Shown here: piece by piece, positions 55,692-64,000 of the stretch
Layout: each line of letters opens with the position of its first letter
How positions within the stretch are numbered: position 1 is the stretch's first letter
Notes under the pieces: generated by a model
What the model was told of the DNA's origin: nothing
The model's input: the letters and a program-made list of their open reading frames with translations, nothing else
Databases searched by the model: none
Source of the DNA: Auriscalpium vulgare
Taxonomy: Eukaryota; Basidiomycota; Agaricomycetes; Russulales; Auriscalpiaceae
NCBI GenBank assembly: GCA_019915015.1
Contig: JAHBBC010000001.1
Span: 806,001-870,000 of the forward strand
Direction of reading: 5' to 3'
DNA length: 64,000 nucleotides
Position numbers and translations under genes: made by a program

Positions 55692-57267
55692 CTATACATT
55701 AAAAACGGTTTCAATGTCTGTCGCAAGCTCATCGTACTTCGAAAAGAGGGCCACAGATTCACGCCAACGCTCGTGTTTGCTGGCATCCATGGCAGCCCAC
55801 CCATCCGGGTCCTGGTCCTGAAACTCCTGCTCCGTGCGATGTCCGTACGCGACCCTGCGAAACAACGCGCCCGCAGTGTACTGCGTGATGGATGCCCGTG
55901 TTTCGTCAAGCCCGATGGGAATGTTGCCGTGAGGAAATGCAGCGGACAGGATATGCATGACGGAGTGAGGGGGGAATTCGATTACAAGCTTCGCGCGGTG
56001 GAGGATAATTTGGCCGCCCGTTCTTGGGTTATACTCACCCAAGGACGCAATGCTGCACCAGCCATTAGGAAGGTTCGCGAAGTCGAGGTGGGTCTTGGTA
56101 AACGCCTGCGGGCCAAAGTTGAAAGTTGTGGCCGCGCGGATCGAGTTGTCGTATGGCAGTTCGAGGCTTGGGTCGTGGTCCAGTATCTCAGCGATATTGC
56201 TCTCAAAGTACTTATACATCTTCGGGGATCCGAGGGCGAAAGTTGCTTTCGAACCGTCGTAAGAGTCGTGTGAGTGGCGGAGCCTATGTTAGCTCACCGT
56301 TCATGAATCCTGAAATGCGGCGGGGCCCGCGCCGTCTAAGCAGCTTCTTGACTATCGGCCGATTGCTCTCGTGGAGCATCAGCTCGGCTGGCTCCTACAT
56401 GAGGCATGGGTGAGCTCGTCTGCATACAGTCGGACAGAACTCACAGTTTGCCCTCCTCCATAAGAAATACCCGTTGATAGCGCAGGATAGTCACCGCGAC
56501 GGTGATAACGCTGGTCCTTAGACAGCTTGAGATCTTCCTTGGCCTCGTCCATCGCGAGATATGTGTCAACGCAGTCGTCGTGCCACGTTAGATCTCCCAC
56601 AGGCCGGCCGGCGAGGCTCCCAATAATGCGACCCTTCAAGTCGACGATGGCGTGGTGCGTCCTTGAGGGCTTTGAGCGCGCGGCATGCAGTTGATCGACT
56701 GCTGACTCACCTTCCGTTCCATGCAAAATAGCGATAATTTTGCGCCCTCAGCTTCGCCAACGTTCTCCGAATCACCAGCAGTAGCCCGCAGTCCCTCACG
56801 CCAATCCAACCGCCACTAGCGTGCGGTAGTTTCTCCGCAATCACTCGGACCGTAACCTTCTTGGGCTGAGAGTACTTCGATACAAGCTTGCTGCGAACCT
56901 TGTAAATGATCATGCGACGCCCAACCCTTGTCTGCTGGCGCAGGCGGTTACGGCGAACGATGTTGTGCCGTTGCCTGGCAGATTGTGTCTCGGCTTCGAT
57001 GGCGGCGTGAACCTCGTCGACCTCGGCAGCATTAGATGAGCGCGTGGAATGGGAATGCACGAAGTTGTCGGCGGATGGGCTGTTTTGCAGTGGGGTGGTG
57101 TCTGCATCAGGGTTGTTGTCCTCGGCGCGTACAAATGCGTCGTGAATGAGTGCATCAAGATTGCAGCCATCGTCGACAACGATGACCGATTGGGGAAGGA
57201 GGGTCCCTGGGTCAAATTCGTATGGAGAAAAAACGCGTTTAGAACGCGTCTTATCTCTACTTAGCAT
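55692..57267 (-). CDS. 2-oxoglutarate/Fe(II) dioxygenase-like protein, TET/JBP-like family candidate
   Basis: Exons 56711-57267, 56445-56661, 56298-56394 and 55692-56245, with introns of 49-52 nt, close to 474 residues. The catalytic half reads ATTFNFGPQAFTKTHLDF, with the HxD iron ligands at about His343 and Asp345; NLPNGWCSIASLGEYNP; GGQIILHRAKLVIEFPP; a second His in FPHGNIPIG (about 396); and ETRASITQYTAG with the 2OG-binding Arg (about 407). All four expected residues are present. Upstream are WNGRTHHAIVDLKGRIIG and a YHRRGDYPALSTGISYGGGQ segment that are hallmarks of a family multiplied in agaricomycetes. Such oxygenases have been linked to DNA base oxidation (TET/JBP group) and to transposons in these fungi; assignment here is by eye. 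The N-terminal 180 residues are acidic, then basic, and may bind DNA. Confidence 0.65.
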
Positions 57268-58126
57268 TGAACTTGATGCGTGGGTTGGGGTTGGGGACGA
57301 ACCGTTCGAGACATGCCGACGCAGTCGGAATGCGCGTGTCGCGACGCGTTTTCACGCGTTTAAGGACACTCGCAGGGGATATCTTAATTAAAATGTTAGC
57401 CTCAATCAATGAATGGCGCGGCACAGGTGCAAATGTATGTGCCCCGACGCGCCAAGCGGTCCCTGTCGGGCTCTCGTCAAGGCTAGCCAGGGAGTATTGT
57501 ACGCAGAAAGCAACCTTCAGACGACTAGCAACCACAAACGCAGCAAGAGGACCCTGTCGGGTGCACTAGCAAGCTTTGTCCGGGAGTTATAGACGTGAAG
57601 GTGCCAAGGTAATGTAGTGTGGAGGAATATCGCCTGGACCCACCTTACTTTATCGCGACAATCTGGGAGAATTTGGATATGACGGGAGAGTGTTCAACGG
57701 GTGAGTAGGGCGGATATCTGGGATGATGCTGAAGGGACAGGTCGAACGATGGTGGGACACGGGGAACTTCATATAAGTGCCATAGGCGCGGGCAGCCACA
57801 GTCATGAGACGCCGGCCATGATTTCCGGCCACACCCTATGGAAATATCATTTAGCTGGCAAATATCATTGTCTCGCTGTCTTTTCTTCCAACAGGACTAT
57901 TGGTGAGTATATACCGCGCCGCACTGCCTAGCCATAATGCGCGCATTGTCCTCGAAGCCCCCGCGGAGGCCGGCATATGCGACACCGCGCCGCGCACATC
58001 TCCCCCACTGCTCCTCTCGGCGCGAGCGCACGTCCGACGCACGAACGCGAGTTACAGTAACTCACCGCGTCGTGTTTGCCCTGCACGCTTGCGCGGCCCG
58101 TTCACGCCGGGCTCGCACTCTGGCGC
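57268..58126. other. Divergent spacer between the dioxygenase and the Est1-like gene
   Basis: Serves as promoter region for both. Its right part is the repeat copy described at 57845-58130, which includes a possible leader intron (57898-57904 region, GTGAGTATAT). Confidence 0.5.
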
Positions 58127-58130
58127 ATGG
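57845..58130 (+). repeat. Upstream region of the Est1-like gene, partner of the inverted copy at 51670
   Basis: Matches the reverse complement of 51670-52010 in long blocks. As it lies directly before the gene at 58127, this is probably the original copy and the one at 51670-52010 the duplicate. Confidence 0.75.
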
Positions 58131-60830
58131 GCGAGCCGAGGTCAAATTCTCCTACTTCCCTCCACGTGTCGACACCTCGCACCCGCCCCGTTAACACCGC
58201 CTGCGTACCAGGGCCCGGCACATGCCCAAGCGTCAGCTCTGTGCGCCTCGGGACACAGCGCCCCAGCCCACAGACAATGCAGAGAGGATGGTCGCTACAC
58301 AGCGCAAGAAACACAGGTGCGTTACACACCACCGCCTGCCAACCGTCAGCCGCACCTCCTCCGCCACAAGCTGTAGTTGTCGAGCCCAGCGCAGACGAGT
58401 TCTCGCGCCGCCTCACGATCAGCAGCTCCCCGCGAGCCGCCAAGCTTTACAATATAGAGACGGATGTCATTCCAATGCGCCGCACCGCCGAGCCCGAAGC
58501 CATGTCCCACTTGGCCCATGCCGTGGCAAAGCCCAAACCACAGTCGTCTCAACGACTATTCGACCACCAGCGAGACGACCTCGCACGCTTCTTCATGCAG
58601 GCGCGGAAACCAACCCCCACCCCGAAGTCATCCGGGGACTACTCCTCCACCTCGTCATACGCGCCGTCGACGAGTTCATCTAATTTCACCCTCACCTCGG
58701 ACAGCACCACCGACTTTTCATCCTCCTCCTCTCTCTTCGACCGCAAACCACGCGATGAGTCAAAGACCAACGCATTCTCTGCCCAGCTCAAGAAGCTGTA
58801 CCGCGACATATCGGCACTCGAAGCGAAGATCTTGCAGGATTCGGGCGAGGTGACGCCGGATGATAGCAGAGTCTTGCTGAAGGGAGGCAGTGGGAATGAA
58901 GATCCTGAGTCGCTGCGGTGGAAGAAGGCTGTGGAGGATCACAAATCGTGAGTCATCGCTGTCTCTGCTCTACGACTCGCTGACCCTCGGCCGATATAGA
59001 CTCGCGGAGATGATGCACAATCTCCTCGCCATCTCGCTCGCTCCCAACGTCCCTGCATCATTAAGAAATATACCCGAGAAGTACAATATTGTCATTCGTC
59101 TGTGGACCCACGCATTCCATCGTCTCCTGGAGAACCTCCGCCACTCGTCGCTCGACTCGAAGATAGCGATGGAACATCTCCAAGATTTCATTTATTACGC
59201 GTACACCTTCTACACGGGGCTCCTCGAAGAAGAAACCCTCGTCAGTCTGAAGCCCGGATGGCTCGAGGCCCTCGGCGACCTCGCGCGCTATCGCATGGCG
59301 ATCGCCTCCATGGTACCCTCCTCCGCCGGCCCCTTCTCATCCCTCACTGCCGCTGCTGTTTCCAGCAGCGCGCAGCGGTTGACTCCCACGTCGACCGCAG
59401 CGAACGCATCCGCTGCGATGAGCACAACAAGCAGCAGAAATCCCGCTGTTGTCGCGCGCATCGACGACTCGCCGAGTCTAAGCGTGGGCATCGCGGCGGC
59501 GAGGATGATGGAGCTCGAGCCGGAGAAGGAACGTTGGAGAACGATCGCCAAGCAATGGTACGCGGAATGCGTCGCGAACATGCCCGGCACAGGCAAACTG
59601 CATCACCATTTGGGCCTGCTTCGTCGCGAAGTCGAAGGCGAGGAGCTGCGTGCCGTGTACCATTTCGTCAAAAGGTCAGTTGTGCAGTCATGTGTCCGCG
59701 TGCATTTGCTAATTAAGGTTGTTTGCAGCATGATCGCCATCCGGCCATTCGAGACGTCACGCGAATCCGTGCTTTCCATCTGGTCACCCGCCGCGCAAGC
59801 TCGGCGCAGCGCTCCCGACGCCCGGACCGCAGATCTGTTCGTCCTGCTGCACGGCATGTTGTTCACGAACATCCAGCTGGACGACTTCGCGCCGACACTC
59901 GCGCGCTTCATGGAACGTCTTTCGACTGACGCTCCTGAGGCGCGCGAGTGGACCATGATGGCGGCCATCAACATCGGCGCGATGCTCGAGTACGGGCGTT
60001 CCACCGGCGTCCTGCGCCGGGCGGGCGTTGTCGGCGCAGGAGCCCCCGTTGCGCCGGCGAAGAAGCTTGCAAACAAAGGCATCGTGGAGGAGAAGATGGA
60101 TGTCGACGAGGCGGAGCCGCGACGCAGCAACGACGGCCAGCGTACCGCTACGCACGCGTCGCCTGCGCTCTCCGACGCGCAGATGTCCACGGATCCCCCG
60201 CCCGTGTTCACCATGGCGCAGCAAATTGCCTTCACGATGCTCGCACACGCTCTCGAGCATCTCGATACCTTCGAGGACCAGAAGGTGCCTGGCTCCTACG
60301 TCACGGTAATGCTGACATTCCTGCCGACGGTCATGAAGAGTCCTCAAGGCTTAGCTGCCGTTGAGCGCCTCGTTCCCTGGGAGAGCCTTACGCGGCTCCT
60401 CATTCGCGTCCCACGCCGCGCCCTCAAAGACGTCGACACCGGCGAGAAGCTCACCGCGCACAACGCGCTCCCCGAGGATTGGGCAGTACGCGGCATGGCC
60501 TGGCCGGGCCGCGGACTGTACGAGCGTGGGTTTTGGGCATCGGGCGAGTCTCGCCAAAACGAGATGGAGATGCTCGACGAGCGCAACGAGACGGAGGCGG
60601 ACGTGCAGATAGGCGACGACTCGGATGAGACGAAGGAGAAGGAGTCGCGCGAGACGCTGCGCTGGCGACGCGTGGCGTGGGCCGGGCGGCGGTTCACGAT
60701 GATTGTTGATGGTTTCCGCGGTGGGACGAGGAGCGGCGGTGATGGACCGAGGGCGCGCTCGCTGAGAAGGTCCGGGTGTGGGCCCAGCTCGAGCGCGCAT
60801 CCCGCGGCAGACAGACGAGGCGGGTGTTAA
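58127..60830 (+). CDS. Est1/SMG5-7-like protein
   Basis: Three exons, 58127-58947, 59000-59674 and 59729-60830, close in frame to 865 residues; an alternative ATG at 58277 gives 815. Est1/SMG proteins act in telomere maintenance or nonsense-mediated mRNA decay through a 14-3-3-like TPR fold. Family features are LKKLYRDISALEAKILQDSG, KYNIVIRLWTHAFHRLLENL, LQDFIYYAYTFYTGLLEEE, LGDLARYRMAIA, QWYAECVANMPGTGKLHHHL, LGLLRREVEGEELRAVYHFV and the PFETSRESVLSIW segment. The N-terminal 130 residues are low-complexity Ser/Pro. The C-terminal part is degenerate relative to the core and no PIN domain is seen, which argues against a full SMG6. Confidence 0.8.
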
Positions 60831-60943
60831 TATTGCAGCAATATATTACAGACAGTGTTGTTTTCTTCGCAGGGCAGTAGGATATATATACAAACATGCA
60901 CAGTAGAATCATCCGACTGATTTTAAGACCGCGAAGCACGCTT

Positions 60944-61348
60944 TTACGCCGCCTTACGAGGGCTGCGAGGAGATAGGCAACGCCGGACAGAGCGCGCAGG
61001 CTCCGCCTCTACGAGCGACTTCTCTTCATCATCTTCGCGGGAGCGCTTGTTGCGGGCGATGCCAAGTGAATTTCCGGCATCTGTGCCCGAGGCCTCTGCG
61101 TCATGCTGAGGTCCAGATCTGAATGATTGTAGTATGGTGAGGATGTCGCGACTCGGAGAAAATGTCTACTCACGACCTCGCCGTGAGCGGGCTCATGCCT
61201 ATGTGCCTCGCGTCTGAGGGCGGGAACACAAAGTCACGGATCTTGATCCCCGCGGGGGGAGAGGGTTGGCGTGCCTCAAGCGCGGGCTGGGCTCCCGGCC
61301 TTCCCCAATCTTCGGGGTACCGGTACTCCCTAGCGTCCAAGTCGCCAT
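60944..61348 (-). CDS. 3' part of a small, probably nuclear protein
   Basis: Two exons that fit each other: 61174-61348 and 60944-61118, with a GT-AG intron at 61119-61173. They read DGDLDAREYRYPEDWG, AGIKIRDFVFPPSDARHIGM, then SGPQHDAEASGTDAGNSLG, ARNKRSREDDEEKS and RRCLSPRSPRKAA before the stop. A pyrimidine-rich acceptor precedes 61348, so more exons lie upstream (probably 61350-61620, starting with an ATG near 61618 reading MAEKLSPVCENN), but I cannot join them with certainty. The basic C-terminus suggests nuclear location. Family not recognised. Confidence 0.5.
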
Positions 61349-61708
61349 CTTGATTTTTGTGGAAAAAAACAGTTTGGGTTCGGGCGATGCCACGCCGAGG
61401 AAGAGCCGTGTCAGTTGAGTGGCTATACGGATTAATATATGAGTAACCTGGTCAAAGAACTGAGCAGGAGCGAGACTACACGGATACGTACCTGACTTTA
61501 CGGGGCGAAGGAGGTAGCGGTGGACTGTGAGAAGAATGTTTACATCGAGCACATATTTAGGATCAGAAAAAAGGCCCTACCTGTTGTTTTCACAGACCGG
61601 AGACAATTTCTCCGCCATGATTTCAGGGTCAACTGTGTTGCGAGCTACGAGTCGTAGCAAGAGGTCCGATCGCCCGGGCATAGCCGACGTGCGCTTAGGA
61701 TGGGATAG

Positions 61709-61755
61709 GCGCTTGCAAGTTCGCCGCTCTCAGCGCTTGCAAGGTCGCCGCTCTC
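61709..61755 (+). repeat. 23-bp tandem repeat in a promoter
   Basis: GCGCTTGCAAG(T/G)TCGCCGCTCTC occurs at 61709-61731 and 61733-61755, just upstream of the ATG at 61777. Confidence 0.85.
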
Positions 61756-61776
61756 GTTCATCTTCTCGCCATCACC

Positions 61777-62043
61777 ATGGCCGACTTTACTTGGGGCACG
61801 CCCTATAATCCCGGTATTATTGACGCACCTGGACTCTCCTTGGGCACATTTTCCGTCGAGAACCTCGACCTTCCCGAGTTATTGAAGAACCGACACGTCC
61901 GGCAACTCTACGAGTCTCAACAACGGCATTCAAATGAGCTCCTTCGCCTGACGGCCGAGCTGGCTCAACTGTCGGTACAACGGGGTTCGGATGTCGGCAG
62001 CGGTATTTATATTTGTGTTATCTTGATCACGGCAGCGTACTAA
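61777..62043 (+). CDS. 5' exon of an unrecognised gene, cut near the AT-rich element
   Basis: The ATG at 61777 lies in a good context (CACCATGG) and starts MADFTWGTPYNPGIIDAPGL, followed by a helical stretch (LPELLKNRHVRQLYESQQRH, LLRLTAELAQLS). A donor-like GTACAACG follows directly. No continuing exon is found before AT-rich element sequence starts at about 62110. I infer the gene lost its 3' part to the insertion or resumes beyond the window. Confidence 0.45.
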   Translation: MADFTWGTPYNPGIIDAPGLSLGTFSVENLDLPELLKNRHVRQLYESQQRHSNELLRLTAELAQLSVQRGSDVGSGIYICVILITAAY

Positions 62044-62162
62044 ATGCCGCGTTCAGACTTGAGCCGCGGCAGCACTCCCCTCCGAGAATCCAACACTGGG
62101 GAGTAGTTTAGTGCACTATGTCCCTACAGTTGTAACAAGTGGGTGGTGTCATAGGCAGGCAG

Positions 62163-62751
62163 GATAGTGAAGTGCAAGTATAGGGCAGTATAGTGCACTA
62201 TAGTGCATATATCAGTACTATAGTGTCCTTGGATGCACTATAGTAGTAGCATGACTGTAAGGACCATTGTATTTTTGCACCAATATAATGGGCTTTGAAA
62301 ATGTTATAAATAATGGTGTAGATGCACAGGTGGAACTGCTATATAGAGGTAATTTGGCAGAATATATCTGTTTGATGGTAGAGAGCTGTAGGGCAATCAC
62401 TGTCCAATGGATCCCATGGGTTTATGTACTATAGTGAATCAATAATATATTACAGAAATGCTGGGATATATGCACCTTCTCTCCATTCAAATGAGCTCTA
62501 TAAATTCGGATGATATTACAGCATGTGGCTTAGTAGAGTGCATATGTGACCTGAATTTACCAGAATACAGGGGGTCATTTCTGAGGAGTTGTGCAGTGCA
62601 CGCTGTATCAGATATTCATCTACTATAGTGATATTATACTCTTTAAGGCTTTCTTAATTTGTTATGGGATGACTGGACATTCATAAATCACGAAGAAAAA
62701 GGTGAGCATATGTACTACACATGCCACTGCTGTCTGAATTTATCATAATAT
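62163..62751 (+). repeat. Left inverted arm
   Basis: 589 bp, about 99% identical to the reverse complement of 63412-64000; mismatches fall near 62310, 62491, 62548 and 62616. Contains several ACTATAGT palindromes. Confidence 0.9.
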
Positions 62752-63411
62752 TTAAGACTAATGGGAAGCCGCACCAATGCATATATACTTATACACTATA
62801 GTGTCATTTAGCTTGCTTCTATCCTCAAACTTTTTCAGCACTGAATAGCTCCTCAATACTTGGGGAAACAAATACCTAGATATTCCAGAGCACTATTACA
62901 CCATGCCCCTTCCATCCCTGAAAGTTTTGTGTTCTTGCATGCAATTGGTATATAGTACCATACTTCTGATCCTTTGATACAGCCTAAATGATCTATATGT
63001 CCCTGTACCATCTATCCAAGCATATGTGTGAACTGAAATGATTATTTATTTTTCAATGAGCCATGATCCATGAAGCTTACTTGAGCACAAGCTCATCCTC
63101 TGTAAAAGAAATAGCCATTTATATCCATATGCCTGATCATAAACTGGATCACCCTGGGACAAGGATACCTCAGACATTACAGGCTATATGAGAGTGGAAG
63201 TACAGCACTTTCTGCCAACTCTAGATAGAATTCCCATATTTTGAGCATTGGGTGGGGCATGGTCTGTGAATACTCTATAATATCTGTGGATTATATTGAC
63301 CAAGTACTGGAGAGCTATTGGACACATTATATGCTTTTGTGGCCAACCAATTAGATCACCACTATAGTGCACAAATCTATATGCCTTGGTGTGGCTCACC
63401 AATGGCTTCAG

Positions 63412-64000
63412 ATATTATGATAAATTCAGACAGCAGTGGCATGTGTAGTACATATGCTCACCTTTTTCTTCGTGATTTATGAATGTCCAGTCATCCCATA
63501 ACAAATTAAGAAAGCCTTAAAGAGTATAATATCACTATAGTAGATGATTATCTGATACAGCGTGCACTGCACAACTCCTCAGAAATGACCCCCTGTATTC
63601 TGGTAAATTCAGGTCACATATGCAATCTACTAAGCCACATGCTGTAATATCATCCGAATTTATAGAGCCCATTTGAATGGAGAGAAGGTGCATATATCCC
63701 AGCATTTCTGTAATATATTATTGATTCACTATAGTACATAAACCCATGGGATCCATTGGACAGTGATTGCCCTACAGCTCTCTACCATCAAACAGATATA
63801 TTCTGCCAAATTACCTCTATATAGCAGTTCCACCTGTGCATCTACACCATTATTCATAACATTTTCAAAGCCCATTATATTGGTGCAAAAATACAATGGT
63901 CCTTACAGTCATGCTACTACTATAGTGCATCCAAGGACACTATAGTACTGATATATGCACTATAGTGCACTATACTGCCCTATACTTGCACTTCACTATC
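63412..64000 (-). repeat. Right inverted arm (continues past the window)
   Basis: Mirror of the left arm. The inner border is sharp: identity stops at 63411 and 62752. Confidence 0.9.

Larger units (their letters stand above)
62163..64000. mobile_element. AT-rich element with 589-bp inverted arms, truncated by the window
   Basis: Left arm 62163-62751 and right arm 63412-64000 are reverse complements with four mismatches seen. The 660-bp spacer has only a 72-codon minus-strand frame at 63184-63402 without a known domain. The match still holds at the last base of the window, so the arm is longer. CACTATAG motifs throughout suggest a non-autonomous CACTA-type or foldback element. Confidence 0.8.

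Noticed and set aside
62218..63945. Two identical 60-codon frames at 62218-62400 (minus) and 63763-63945 (plus)
   Set aside because: They are the same arm sequence read from each side of the inverted repeat, with no domain; not independent genes.

Overview
The window is nuclear DNA of a basidiomycete fungus, most likely an Agaricomycete. The evidence is genes cut by many introns of about 50-60 nt with GT-AG borders, GC-rich coding sequence, and families typical of that class: a FunK1-type kinase, a basidiomycete seven-helix membrane family, LRR/F-box-like proteins, an MCT-type transporter, and Harbinger, copia and Tnp2-type transposons. I cannot name the species.

Layout. 1-3104: the 3' part of a Ty1/copia element whose LTR sits in the remains of a kinase-like gene. 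5617-11197: an MFS/MCT transporter (13 exons), a seven-helix membrane protein (9 exons) and a DUF302-type protein. 11675-18980: a coiled-coil protein, a formate/nitrite transporter (13 exons), a FIT/Scs3-type lipid-droplet protein and a small hypothetical gene. 19683-28442: a housekeeping block with MCM2, a GT49-type glycosyltransferase (one frame break), a hypothetical gene, and the small subunit of arginine-specific carbamoyl-phosphate synthase (CPA1). CPA1 is preceded by a 22-codon, intron-split uORF that matches the arginine attenuator peptide. 29173-32555: a complete PIF/Harbinger element with identical 68-bp terminal inverted repeats. 33263-41482: two LRR-type proteins around a 170-bp tandem duplication, a Cdc1/Ted1-type metallophosphoesterase, and a BSD-domain protein. 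42797-50016: two orphan genes, a broken protein tyrosine phosphatase and a four-exon FunK1 protein.

51670-58130 is an accessory island. An intact, AT-rich Tnp2-type transposase gene (1053 codons, four-residue zinc-binding cluster at the N-terminus) lies just downstream of a 474-residue 2-oxoglutarate/Fe(II) dioxygenase of the agaricomycete family that resembles TET/JBP oxygenases. The pair is flanked by two diverged, inverted copies of one sequence of about 300 bp. To its right are an Est1/SMG-type gene, a small nuclear-type gene and a gene 5' end cut off at the border of an AT-rich element. The element has two 589-bp arms in inverted orientation (about 99% identical) and many ACTATAGT palindromes, and it runs off the window.

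The main cooperating unit visible is the CPA1 uORF plus CPA1, a translational feedback switch for arginine synthesis. The most speculative unit is the transposase/dioxygenase pair. Five frame breaks in otherwise readable genes are all of the -1 type in or near C/G runs, so some apparent pseudogenes may be assembly errors. Exon coordinates given below were checked for frame continuity by hand; where they do not close, I say so.
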